Positions 35,593-43,809 of a stretch of DNA of 64,000 nucleotides are shown in pieces. The notes beneath the pieces were generated by a model. That model did not search any database, was not told the origin of the DNA, and saw only the letters and a list, made by a program, of their open reading frames with translations. This DNA comes from JBBROS01 sp965213855. Its GTDB lineage: Bacteria; Pseudomonadota; Alphaproteobacteria; Acetobacterales; Acetobacteraceae. The position numbers and the translations under genes were made by a program. Position 1 is the first letter of the stretch; each line of letters starts with the position of its first letter. The stretch is taken from NCBI GenBank assembly GCA_965213855.1, contig CBDCAA010000008.1, forward strand, positions 744,001-808,000, written 5' to 3'.

Positions 35593-35895
35593 ATGACCGC
35601 AATCGACGAACAGACCCGCACGGAGCTGGAAGCCGCCGCGTTCCGCCGCCTGGTTTCCCACCTGCGGGAGCGGACGGACGTGCAGAACATCGACATGATG
35701 AACCTGGCCGGCTTCTGCCGGAACTGCCTCAGCCGCTGGTATCGCGAGGCCGCGGCCGAGAAGGGCCTGCCGATGAGCGATCCGGACGCGCGGGAAACCG
35801 TATACGGAATGCCCTACAAGGAGTGGCAGGCGCGCTATCAACGGGAGGCGAGCCAGGACCAGAAGGCGGCATTCGCAGCCAACGCCGGCCACTGA
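35593..35895 (+). CDS. DUF1244-domain protein
   Basis: 100 aa. Conserved small alphaproteobacterial protein; the core is FRRLVSHLRERTDVQNIDMM and GFCRNCLSRWYREAA, with a CRNC pair that could bind a metal or heme-like ligand. ATG 35593 follows GGAGG (35579-35583). Function unknown. A short GC hairpin follows. Confidence 0.9.
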   Translation: MTAIDEQTRTELEAAAFRRLVSHLRERTDVQNIDMMNLAGFCRNCLSRWYREAAAEKGLPMSDPDARETVYGMPYKEWQARYQREASQDQKAAFAANAGH

Positions 35896-35916
35896 CGGCG
35901 ACCGGGCCCGGCCAGC

Positions 35917-35936
35917 CGCGCGTTGATTGACGCGCG
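35917..35936. terminator. Stem-loop after the DUF1244 gene
   Basis: CGCGCGT (35917-35923), TGATTG loop, ACGCGCG (35930-35936). Perfect 7-bp stem in the space before gapR, with no T-tract. Confidence 0.4.
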
Positions 35937-35987
35937 TGCGGCCCACCGCTAAGCGGTCGCCCCTTCTTTCAGGAGCCCGTGGGCGCG

Positions 35988-36293
35988 ATGGCCAGCGACG
36001 TGATCGACGACGAGTCCGACACACTGGACAATCTCGGCAAGGACGGGGGGGCTGCACCGGTCGGCGGCATCGCGGCCGACCGGCTGCGCAGCCTGATCGA
36101 GCGGATCGAGCGGCTGGAGGAGGAGCGCAAGGCGCTCGGCTCGGACATCAAGGACATCTACTCCGAAGCCAAGAGCGCCGGTTTCGACGTGAAGGTGATC
36201 CGCCAGCTGATCAGCATCCGCAAGAAGGAGCCGGCGGAGGTCGAGGAACAGGAGACGTTGCTGGACGTCTACCGCCGCGCGCTCGGCATGTAG
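35988..36293 (+). CDS. gapR: GapR-like nucleoid protein (DUF2312)
   Basis: 101 aa from ATG 35988 (GTG 35979 is closer to the GGAG at 35972-35975). The DUF2312 core is IAADRLRSLIERIERLEEER, followed by IKDIYSEAKSAGFDVKVIRQLISIRKK. In Caulobacter this protein tetramerises around overtwisted, AT-rich DNA ahead of replication forks and RNA polymerase. The sequence is almost all helix, with an extra acidic N-terminal tail. Confidence 0.92.
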   Translation: MASDVIDDESDTLDNLGKDGGAAPVGGIAADRLRSLIERIERLEEERKALGSDIKDIYSEAKSAGFDVKVIRQLISIRKKEPAEVEEQETLLDVYRRALGM

Positions 36294-36385
36294 CCGACGG
36301 GCGCGGCGAGCCTCGGAGACTCGGGCGGACGAAAGACCGTGCGGCACACCTCGCACTTTGCGAAGAAACAACCTTGGGGAGTAAC

Positions 36386-36685
36386 ATGGGCGATCGACAG
36401 CGTCATGCCGGGGCGGCTCCGCAGGCGATCCTGCTTCTTGGCTGCGTCCTCCTGGGCGGTTGTGCCGGGGGCGGCGCCAATCAGGCTTGCCTGGCCAAAC
36501 CGGACCATGGCCGGGTCGCCGGGTCGAGCGATCCTGGGCTCATGGTCTCCGGCTCCACCCCGCCCGGCGTCTACGGCGTGTCCAACCCCGGTGCCTACTA
36601 CTCCTCGGTCAACAGCTTCCCGCCCGGTGCGGCGGGCGTGGATGGGCGGTGTATCGCGACCGGAGGCCTCGCGGTCGCGGAGTGA
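36386..36685 (+). CDS. Small lipoprotein of unknown function
   Basis: 99 aa. Signal with lipobox LGGC (hydrophobic AILLLGCVLLGGC) followed by a short Gly/Ser/Pro-rich mature part containing two further Cys (QACLAKPDHG, GRCIATGG). ATG 36386 has GGGGAG upstream. It ends just before the operator region of the LplT-PlsC-Aas gene. Confidence 0.72.
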   Translation: MGDRQRHAGAAPQAILLLGCVLLGGCAGGGANQACLAKPDHGRVAGSSDPGLMVSGSTPPGVYGVSNPGAYYSSVNSFPPGAAGVDGRCIATGGLAVAE

Positions 36686-36695
36686 CAAGCCGACC

Positions 36696-36710
36696 TTGAA
36701 CACCGTTCAA
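36696..36710. promoter_or_regulatory. Palindromic operator 1 upstream of lplT-plsC-aas
   Basis: TTGAAC-ACC-GTTCAA is a perfect 15-bp inverted repeat. Its left half, TTGAAC, also reads as a -35 element (spacer 17, -10 TATGTG at 36719-36724). The 13-bp core is the reverse complement of the core of operator 2. Confidence 0.75.
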
Positions 36711-36720
36711 GCTTAGCTTA

Positions 36721-36737
36721 TGTGAACGGTGTTCACA
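36721..36737. promoter_or_regulatory. Palindromic operator 2 upstream of lplT-plsC-aas
   Basis: TGTGAAC-GGT-GTTCACA, a perfect 17-bp inverted repeat, centred 26 bp from operator 1 and overlapping the putative -10 and start of transcription. The TGAAC-N3-GTTCA core is shared with sites at the tetR promoter (45644-45713). Confidence 0.78.
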
Positions 36738-36751
36738 GAAGGACCCGCCCC

Positions 36752-39700
36752 ATGTCCCTGCTCACCTCCCGCCGGCTCGCGCCGTTGCTCGTCACCCAGA
36801 CGCTGGGGGCGGTCAACGACAACCTGTTCAAGAACGCGCTGGTCGTTTTGATCCTGTTCCGCGCGGCCGAGGCGTCCGGCCCCGCGCTCGTGGCGCTCGC
36901 GGGCGGCATCTTCATCCTGCCTTACGTGCTGCTCTCGGCGACGGCGGGGCAGGTGGCGGACCGGTTCGAGAAGTCGCGCACCATCCTTGTCCTCAAGCTG
37001 CTCGAAGTCATGCTGATGCTGGCTGCGGCCGCTGGCTTCCTGCTGGGCAGCACGCCGCTGCTGTTTGCGGTGCTGCTGGGCTTGGGCGTGCAGGCGACGT
37101 TCTTCGGGCCGCTGAAATACGCGATCCTGCCGAGCCACCTGGCCGAGCACGAGCTGGTCGCCGGCAACGGGCTGGTGGAGGCCGGCACGTTCCTCGGCAT
37201 CCTGGCCGGGACGATCGCCGGCAGCGCCCTGTTCGGGCTGGCGAACGGCCCGGCGATCGTGTCGGCAACCGGGGTCGCGGTCGCGCTGGCCGGCGTGGGC
37301 AGCGCCGCGCTGGTGCAACGCGCGCCATCGAGCGCGCCGGGCCTGCGGATCGGCTGGAACGTGCTGCGAGAGACGCGGCTCCTGCTGGCCTCTGCACGAT
37401 CGAACCGGCCGGTATGGCTGTCGATCCTGGGGCTGAGCTGGTTCTGGGTGGTGGGCGCGACGTTGATCGCGGAGCTACCGACCCTGGTGCGGGCCGGGCT
37501 CGACGCGGATCCGCAGGTGTTCACGCTAATGTTGGCATTCTTCTCGGTGGGCGTTGGCACCGGGTCCGTGTTGTGTTCGCGGCTGCTGCGGGGGGAGGTG
37601 TCGCCGCGGCTCGTGCCGTTCGCGGCCGTCGGCCTGTCGCTCTTTCTGTGGGATTTCGGCCATGCGGTGACGCATGGGACGGGTTTGCGAGACGTGCCGG
37701 CCATGCTCGGGAGTCTTGCCGGGTGGCGGATGCTGATCGACCTGCTGTTGCTCGCCTTGTGCGGCGGCCTGTTCTCGGTGCCGCTGTATGCCGTCATCCA
37801 GGAGAGCTCAGCGCCTGCGGTGCAGGGCAGCATGATCGCGGCGAACAACGTGGTGAACGCAGGCGCCATGGCGCTGGCCGCACTCGTCACGGCCGGGCTG
37901 GCGCTGCTGCAGGTGCCGCCGCCCACCATCCTGCTGATCGCGGCGGCGGCGAACCTGCTGGTGGCGCTGTGGATCGTGCGGATCATCCCGCAGGAGACGA
38001 TGCGGGCGGTGTTCCGGTGGTATTTCCGGACCTTCCACGGCGTGCAGGTCACGGGCCTGGCGAACCTGCCGGCGCCGGGGCAGCGGGCGGTGTTCGTGGT
38101 CAACCACCAGAGCTTCGCCGATGGCTGTTTCGTCGCGGCGTTCCTGCCGGGGGCGCCGACGTTCGCGGTCAATATCCACACCGCGCGCCAATGGTGGGCG
38201 CGCCCGCTGCTGGCCGTCGTGCGCAGCTTCCCGGTTGACCCGGCGAACCCGTTCAGCGCCAAGACGATGACGTCCGCGGTGCGGGGCGGGCAGACGCTGG
38301 TGATTTTTCCGGAAGGCCGGATCACCACCACGGGTGCCTTGATGAAGGTGTACGAGGGCGCCGGCATGATCGCCGACAAGGCGGACGCGGCGCTGATCCC
38401 GGTGCATATCGACGGTCTGCAGTTCAGCCTGCTGTCGCGGCTCGGCCGGAAGGGGCCGCACCGGCTGTTCCCGAGATTGTCGCTGTCGATCCTGCCGCAG
38501 GTGACGGTCACAGTCGACCCGGCGCTGCACGGCCGGGCGCGGCGCCGGGCCGTGGGCCTGGTGCTGCAGGGGGTGATGGAGCACAGCGGCTTCGTGACGG
38601 CGCGGACGGACCGGCCGCTATTCGGCGCCCTGGTGGACGCCAGCCGCCGCTATGGCGCGCAGCGGCCGATCGCCGAGGACATCGCGCGGACGCCGCTGAC
38701 CTACCGACGGCTGCTGCTGGGCGCGGCGGTACTCGGGCGGCGGTTGGCGCGGGAGGCGCCGGCGGGCGGCACGCTCGGGGTGATGCTGCCGAACAGCAAC
38801 GGCGCCGTGGTGACGTTCATGGCGCTGCAGGCGTTCGGGCGGGTGCCGGCGATGCTGAACTTCTCGGCCGGCGCGGAGGCGATGCTGGGCGCGTGCACAG
38901 CGACACAGGCTGGCACGGTGCTGTCGTCGCGCGCCTTCATCGAGCGGGCGAAGCTGGGGCCGGTGGTGGCGCGGATGGAGGCTGGGGTGCGGTTCGTCTG
39001 GCTGGAGGACCTGCGCGCCGGGTTCGGGGTCGGCGCCAAGCTGCGGGGCTGGCTCGACGCGCTGCGGCCGGGGCGGCTACCGGGGGCGGGGCTGGATGCG
39101 GGCACAGCCGCGGCGGTACTGTTCACCAGCGGGTCGGAAGGGGCGCCGAAGGGCGTCGTGCTGAGCCATCGCAACATCCTGTCCAATATCGCCCAGGTGG
39201 CGGCCGTGGTGGACTTCAACGCCGCCGACCGGGTGTTCAACGCGATGCCGATGTTCCACTCGTTCGGGCTGACGGGGGGCACGTTGCTGCCGCTGCTGTC
39301 GGGTGTGCGGACCTTCTTCTACCCGTCGCCGCTGCATTACCGGATCGTGCCGGAGCTGATCTACGACACCGACAGCACGATCGCCTTCGGCACGGACACG
39401 TTCCTGACCGGCTGGGCGCGGTTCGCGCATCCGTATGACTTCTATTCGGTGCGATACATCTTCTCGGGCGCCGAGAAGGTGCGCGACGAGACACGGCGAA
39501 CCTATGCCGAGCGGTTCGGCGTGCGGGTGCTGGAGGGCTATGGCGCCACCGAGACGGCGCCGGTGCTGGCGCTGAATTCGCCCATGCATAACCGGACCGG
39601 TGCGGCCGGGCGCCTGCTGCCAGGGATCGAGCATCGGCTGGAGGCGGTCGAGGGCATCGAGGCGGGCGGACGCCTGGTGGTGCGCGGACCGAACGTCATG

Positions 39701-40138
39701 CTGGGCTATCTACGGCATACGGCGCCGGGGGTGCTGGAGACGCTGGCCGATGGCTGGTACGACACGGGCGACGTGTGTACGGTGGACGACGAGGGCTTCG
39801 TGACGATCCTGGCCCGGGCCAAGCGGTTCGCGAAGATCGCCGGCGAGATGGTGTCGATGCCGGCCGCGGAGGCCATGGCCGCCGCCCTCTGGCCCGGCGC
39901 GGCGCACGCCGTCGTCTCCGTGCCGGACGACCGCAAGGGCGAGGCGCTGGTGCTGCTGACCACCCAGCCGGACGCTATGGCGGCGGCGCTGTTGGCGCAC
40001 GTGCGGGCGGCCGGCGGCGCCGAGATCGCCGCACCCCGGACGGTGCGCGTGGTGCAGGAGCTGCCTTTGCTCGGCACCGGCAAGGTCGACTACGTGGCCG
40101 CCACCCGGCTTGCGGCGGTGGAGCGGGTCGCAGCGTAG
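36752..40138 (+). CDS. aas: Fused lysophospholipid transporter, acyltransferase and acyl-ACP synthetase
   Basis: 1128 aa. Residues 1 to about 405 are an MFS transporter like LplT (TQTLGAVNDNLFKNALVVLI opening). About 415-620 is a PlsC acyltransferase with HX4D motif (NHQSFAD) and FPEGR. From about 640 to the end is an AMP-forming acyl ligase (FTSGSEGAPKG, GYGATET, YDTGD). This combines lysophospholipid flipping and re-acylation, done by LplT plus Aas in E. coli. ATG 36752 has AAGGA upstream. Two TGAAC-N3-GTTCA operators cover the promoter. The ligase Lys near the C-terminus is in GTGKVDY. Confidence 0.92.
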   Translation: MSLLTSRRLAPLLVTQTLGAVNDNLFKNALVVLILFRAAEASGPALVALAGGIFILPYVLLSATAGQVADRFEKSRTILVLKLLEVMLMLAAAAGFLLGSTPLLFAVLLGLGVQATFFGPLKYAILPSHLAEHELVAGNGLVEAGTFLGILAGTIAGSALFGLANGPAIVSATGVAVALAGVGSAALVQRAPSSAPGLRIGWNVLRETRLLLASARSNRPVWLSILGLSWFWVVGATLIAELPTLVRAGLDADPQVFTLMLAFFSVGVGTGSVLCSRLLRGEVSPRLVPFAAVGLSLFLWDFGHAVTHGTGLRDVPAMLGSLAGWRMLIDLLLLALCGGLFSVPLYAVIQESSAPAVQGSMIAANNVVNAGAMALAALVTAGLALLQVPPPTILLIAAAANLLVALWIVRIIPQETMRAVFRWYFRTFHGVQVTGLANLPAPGQRAVFVVNHQSFADGCFVAAFLPGAPTFAVNIHTARQWWARPLLAVVRSFPVDPANPFSAKTMTSAVRGGQTLVIFPEGRITTTGALMKVYEGAGMIADKADAALIPVHIDGLQFSLLSRLGRKGPHRLFPRLSLSILPQVTVTVDPALHGRARRRAVGLVLQGVMEHSGFVTARTDRPLFGALVDASRRYGAQRPIAEDIARTPLTYRRLLLGAAVLGRRLAREAPAGGTLGVMLPNSNGAVVTFMALQAFGRVPAMLNFSAGAEAMLGACTATQAGTVLSSRAFIERAKLGPVVARMEAGVRFVWLEDLRAGFGVGAKLRGWLDALRPGRLPGAGLDAGTAAAVLFTSGSEGAPKGVVLSHRNILSNIAQVAAVVDFNAADRVFNAMPMFHSFGLTGGTLLPLLSGVRTFFYPSPLHYRIVPELIYDTDSTIAFGTDTFLTGWARFAHPYDFYSVRYIFSGAEKVRDETRRTYAERFGVRVLEGYGATETAPVLALNSPMHNRTGAAGRLLPGIEHRLEAVEGIEAGGRLVVRGPNVMLGYLRHTAPGVLETLADGWYDTGDVCTVDDEGFVTILARAKRFAKIAGEMVSMPAAEAMAAALWPGAAHAVVSVPDDRKGEALVLLTTQPDAMAAALLAHVRAAGGAEIAAPRTVRVVQELPLLGTGKVDYVAATRLAAVERVAA

Positions 40139-40168
40139 GATCGCACGGGAACGGGTAATGGCACACGC

Positions 40169-40198
40169 TTTACAACACATCAGACAGGCTCCTACGAT
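40169..40198 (+). promoter_or_regulatory. Putative promoter of the SBP-acd-CoA-transferase-iclR operon
   Basis: TTTACA (40169-40174), 18-nt spacer, TACGAT (40193-40198). Transcription would start near 40205, directly at the left edge of the 19-bp palindrome. Confidence 0.6.
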
Positions 40199-40206
40199 CG
40201 GAACAG

Positions 40207-40225
40207 CATTCCGCAGTGCGGAATG
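40207..40225. promoter_or_regulatory. 19-bp perfect palindromic operator
   Basis: CATTCCGC-AGT-GCGGAATG. It sits between the -10 element and the ribosome site (GGAGG 40231-40235) of the binding-protein gene, a position for a repressor roadblock. The IclR regulator encoded last in the operon is the best candidate to bind it. Confidence 0.78.
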
Positions 40226-40240
40226 GCCACGGAGGCAAGG

Positions 40241-41458
40241 ATGCTGTCGTTCGGCTGGCGAGCACTTGTTGCAGCGTGTGTGCTTGCCGGCCACGCATGG
40301 GCCGCCGAGCCGCTTCGCATCGGTGTTGCGAGCGACTACTCCGGTCCGTACGTCGATCTCGGCGGTCCCGGCTCCGCGCTTGCTGCGAAGATGGCAGTGG
40401 AAGACTTCGGGGGTAGCGTGCTTGGGCGCCCGGTCGAGATCGTCGCGGCCGATACGCAGGACAAGCCGGACGTCGCGTCCACGTTCGTCCGCAACTGGTT
40501 CGACAATGACGGGGTGGAAGCGATCGCGGACGGATCGGCCAGCTCGGTCGGACTGGCGATCCAGGTGCTCGCCGAACAAAAGCACAAGATTTACCTGAAC
40601 ACAGGCGGGTTTGCGGCCGCCTTCAGCGGGGCTGCATGCACCCCGAGCGCTTTCCAATTCCAACCCGACACCCGCGCGCTGGCGCTCGCCGTCGCGAGCG
40701 CCACGGTGCAGGCAGGCGGCAAGTCCTGGTTCTTCATAACCGCCAACTACACGTTCGGCCTCGCTCTCGAGGCCGACGCAACCGCGGCCGTTCAGGCCGC
40801 CGGCGGGACGGTGCTCGGTAGCGCGAGGGCACCGCTCAACACCGCCGACTTCTCATCGTATTTGCTCCAGGCCCAAGCGTCCGGCGCGAATGTCGTTGCG
40901 TTGGCGAACGCCGGAAACGATTTCGTCACGGCGGTCAAGCAAGCCCATGAGTTTGGTCTCGCTGCTGACAACAAGACCAGTTTGGCTGGCTTGCTCGTCT
41001 TCATCAGCGACGTCGACGCGCTCGGCTTGTCGACCGCCCAAGGCCTGCAATTCGGCGATGCTGCCTACTGGAACGAAAACGCGGCCACACGGGCCTGGTC
41101 CGAGCGCTTCATGGCCCGGCACGGCGGCAAGCCGCCGACGACGGTTCATGCAATGACCTACAGCGGGGTGACTGGCTATCTGAAAGCTGTCCAAGCGGCC
41201 GGAACGACCGACGGAGTGACCGTCGCGAACGTCATGCACGAGCGCAAGCTGGACGACATCTTTCTGCACGATGCGATCGTCCAGCCAAACGGACGCGTGA
41301 TGACAGACATTCTGCTCGTGCGCGTGAAAAGCCCCGGCGAGTCGACATTCGCGTACGACGATTACACGATCCTCGAGCGCCTAAAGGCGTCGACGCTCTA
41401 TCGCCCGGTCGAAGACAGCGGCTGCAAGCTGTCCCCCCAGACCACCGAAAGCCGATAG
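40241..41458 (+). CDS. ABC transporter substrate-binding protein (LivK type), orphan
   Basis: 405 aa periplasmic binding protein. Signal peptide MLSFGWRALVAACVLAGHAWA; the mature start EPLRIGVASDYSGPYVDLGG and SWFFITANYTFG mark the type I fold. ATG 40241 has GGAGG 5 nt upstream; ATG 40223 is less likely as it lies in the operator. No permease or ATPase gene is linked; the Liv transporter at 23-28 kb has its own binding protein. Third-position base use is less GC-biased than in the flanking genes. Probably binds the compound degraded by the next two enzymes. Confidence 0.87.
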   Translation: MLSFGWRALVAACVLAGHAWAAEPLRIGVASDYSGPYVDLGGPGSALAAKMAVEDFGGSVLGRPVEIVAADTQDKPDVASTFVRNWFDNDGVEAIADGSASSVGLAIQVLAEQKHKIYLNTGGFAAAFSGAACTPSAFQFQPDTRALALAVASATVQAGGKSWFFITANYTFGLALEADATAAVQAAGGTVLGSARAPLNTADFSSYLLQAQASGANVVALANAGNDFVTAVKQAHEFGLAADNKTSLAGLLVFISDVDALGLSTAQGLQFGDAAYWNENAATRAWSERFMARHGGKPPTTVHAMTYSGVTGYLKAVQAAGTTDGVTVANVMHERKLDDIFLHDAIVQPNGRVMTDILLVRVKSPGESTFAYDDYTILERLKASTLYRPVEDSGCKLSPQTTESR

Positions 41459-41465
41459 GCTGCCG

Positions 41466-42635
41466 ATGTTGAACTTCGAGCTGACCGGCGAGCAGCAGCA
41501 GATCCGTTCATTGGTGGAGAAGGTCTGCACGGGCTTCGACGATGCATTCTGGTTGCGCCACGACAAGGAGAAGCTGTTCCCGGAACCGTTCTATCGGGCG
41601 ATCGCCGATGCGGGGCTGCTTGGCCTCGCCATGCCCGAGCGTTACGGCGGGTCCGGTCTTGGCATCACCGAGGCGGCCGTGATGATGCGTGCGATCGCTG
41701 AATCGGGTGCGGCAATGGCGGGCGCCTCATCCGTGCACATGAACATCTTCGGGCTGCAGCCCGTCATCGTCTTCGGCACTGAGGAGCAGAAGGCGCGCAT
41801 GCTGCCACCGTTGATCCGCGGCGACGAGAAGGCGTGCTTTGCAGTGACGGAGCCCGATGCCGGGCTCAATACGACCCAGCTGAAGACCCGCGCGGAGCGG
41901 AGCAACGACGGCTGGGCGATCTCGGGCCAGAAGATATGGATCTCGACTGCTCAGGTCGCTGACAAGGTCTTACTGCTGGCGCGAACGACGCCCTTGGATC
42001 AAGTAGAACGCAAGACGGACGGGCTGAGCCTATTCTACACACGGTTGGACCGCAGCCGGGCAGAGGTGCGCCTGATCGACAAAATGGGCCGTCATGCGGT
42101 CGACTCCAACTTGATCTTCTTCGATCAGATGCACGTGCCGGCAGACGATCTGATCGGGAACGAGGGCGACGGCTTCAAGCAAATCCTGCATGGGCTCAAC
42201 CCGGAACGCATCCTTGTTGCAGCAGAAGCCGTGGGTATCGGCTATGCCGCATTGCGCCGAGCAACGGCTTACGCGAAAGAGCGTGTCGTGTTCGACCGCC
42301 CGATTGGGCAGAACCAGGGGATACAGCATCCACTTGCCCGTTGTTGGATGGACCTGGAAGCCGCATGGCTGACGGTTCTGAGGGCAGCGACGCTCTATGA
42401 TTCGGGCCAAGAGTGTGGCGCACAAGCGAACACGGCCAAGTTCCTTGCCGCGGAGGCGGCGTTCAGCGCATGCGAGACCGCGGTGATGACCCATGGCGGC
42501 ATGGGTTACGCGGCGGAGTACCACGTGGAGCGCTATCTGCGCGAATGCCTGATCGCACGGATCGCGCCTGTCAGTCCGCAGATGATCTTGAACTACATCG
42601 GGGAGAAGGCCCTTGGACTCCCTCGCTCCTATTGA
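41466..42635 (+). CDS. Acyl-CoA dehydrogenase
   Basis: 389-aa flavoenzyme. FAD/substrate block CFAVTEPDAGLNT (about 124-136) and W-I-S in KIWISTA are canonical. The usual C-terminal catalytic Glu (YEGT motif) is absent; the place reads RIAPVSPQM. Glu248 in GLNPERIL matches the position of the base in isovaleryl-CoA and long-chain enzymes. Starts 7 bp after the binding-protein gene and overlaps the CoA-transferase gene. Codon use here is visibly more mixed than in neighbouring regions. Confidence 0.92.
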   Translation: MLNFELTGEQQQIRSLVEKVCTGFDDAFWLRHDKEKLFPEPFYRAIADAGLLGLAMPERYGGSGLGITEAAVMMRAIAESGAAMAGASSVHMNIFGLQPVIVFGTEEQKARMLPPLIRGDEKACFAVTEPDAGLNTTQLKTRAERSNDGWAISGQKIWISTAQVADKVLLLARTTPLDQVERKTDGLSLFYTRLDRSRAEVRLIDKMGRHAVDSNLIFFDQMHVPADDLIGNEGDGFKQILHGLNPERILVAAEAVGIGYAALRRATAYAKERVVFDRPIGQNQGIQHPLARCWMDLEAAWLTVLRAATLYDSGQECGAQANTAKFLAAEAAFSACETAVMTHGGMGYAAEYHVERYLRECLIARIAPVSPQMILNYIGEKALGLPRSY

Positions 42636-43809
42636 GCCAGGCGCACTTGCCGGGGTTCGTGTGATCGACCTGACGCGGATCCTCGGCGGGCCATACTGCA
42701 CGCAGATCCTTGGCGATCACGGCGCGGACGTGATCAAAGTCGAACCGCCCCAGGGTGACGATACCCGGCTTTGGGGACCGCCCTTCATCGGCGACACCGC
42801 GGCGTATTACCACGGTGTGAACCGGAACAAGCGCGGGATCGTGCTCGACCTCAAGCAGGCGGCCGGACGGGGCGTGCTGTGCAGTCTGCTTGCCGGGGCT
42901 GACGTCCTGGTCGAGAACTTCAAGCCGGGCACGCTTGAGTCGTGGGGCCTGGGCAGGGCGACGCTCGCCGAACGTTACCCGCGGCTGGTGCACGCAAGCG
43001 TGACCGGGTTCGGCTCGGACGGACCGTTGGGCGGCATGCCCGGCTATGATGCGGCGATCCAGGCGACCTGTGGCCTGATGAGCATCAATGGGGACGCGGA
43101 TGGGCCGCCGACGCGGGTCGGCGTTCCCGTCGTCGACATGGTGACGGGGCTCAATGCGACGATCGGCATCCTCATGGCGCTGCGGGAGCGAGAGCGGAGC
43201 GGACGAGGACAGTGGGTCGACGTGGCCTTGTTCGACAGCGCGCTGTCCATCTTGCATCCGCATACGGCGAACTTCTTCGCGTCCGGGCGGACGCCCGGCC
43301 GCTCCGGCAACGCCCATCCGAACATCGCTCCCTACGATGCGTTCACGACCCGCAGCGAGCCGATATTCCTGGCCGTCGGCAATGACGGGCAGTTCAGGAA
43401 GCTTTGCGACGTACTTGGCGAGCCAGCGCTCGCCCGCGATGCCCGCTTCATCAGCAACCCCGATCGTTGCCGGCACCGGGCAGAGCTCAAGCGGAAGCTG
43501 GAACAGTTGATGGAAGCGCATGAGGGCGCCGCGCTCGCGACGAGGCTTCTCCATGAGGGTGTGCCGTGCGGCACCATTCTCGCCATCGACGCGGCCTTGT
43601 CGCAGCCGCAGGCCGTTGCGCGTGGCGCCGTCGTGACCCTCGGCTCCTATTCCGGCGTCGCATCGCCGATCAAGCTCAGCCGGACGCCGGCGACGTATCG
43701 CAGCGTTCCGCCGGCGAAAGGGCAGCACACCGCCGACGTGCTGGCCGAGTTGCACCGTCCGCCCGGGTCCCGCAAGACACCCCAGAGGAGTGGAGGTGGC
43801 GCGGGGTGA
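42613..43809 (+). CDS. CaiB/BaiF family (class III) CoA-transferase
   Basis: 398 aa. N-terminal VRVIDLTRILGGPYCTQILGDHGADVIKVEPP is the family hallmark; the active-site Asp is in GMPGYDAAIQA near residue 149. The enzyme would move CoA between carboxylic acids, for example from succinyl-CoA, making the acyl-CoA oxidised by the upstream dehydrogenase (inferred order). Start is TTG 42613 after GGAGAAGG, overlapping the dehydrogenase by 23 bp. Confidence 0.9.
   Translation: MDSLAPIEPGALAGVRVIDLTRILGGPYCTQILGDHGADVIKVEPPQGDDTRLWGPPFIGDTAAYYHGVNRNKRGIVLDLKQAAGRGVLCSLLAGADVLVENFKPGTLESWGLGRATLAERYPRLVHASVTGFGSDGPLGGMPGYDAAIQATCGLMSINGDADGPPTRVGVPVVDMVTGLNATIGILMALRERERSGRGQWVDVALFDSALSILHPHTANFFASGRTPGRSGNAHPNIAPYDAFTTRSEPIFLAVGNDGQFRKLCDVLGEPALARDARFISNPDRCRHRAELKRKLEQLMEAHEGAALATRLLHEGVPCGTILAIDAALSQPQAVARGAVVTLGSYSGVASPIKLSRTPATYRSVPPAKGQHTADVLAELHRPPGSRKTPQRSGGGAG

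Noticed and set aside
36696..36737. LexA/SOS box
   Set aside because: The half-sites GAAC/GTTC recall the alphaproteobacterial LexA box, but the spacing is 3 bp rather than 7 and the downstream gene is a lipid enzyme.
36922..38511. Long open frame antisense to the LplT-PlsC-Aas gene
   Set aside because: Low-complexity Ser/Thr/Pro/Arg translation; the plus-strand gene has complete catalytic motifs over the same stretch.
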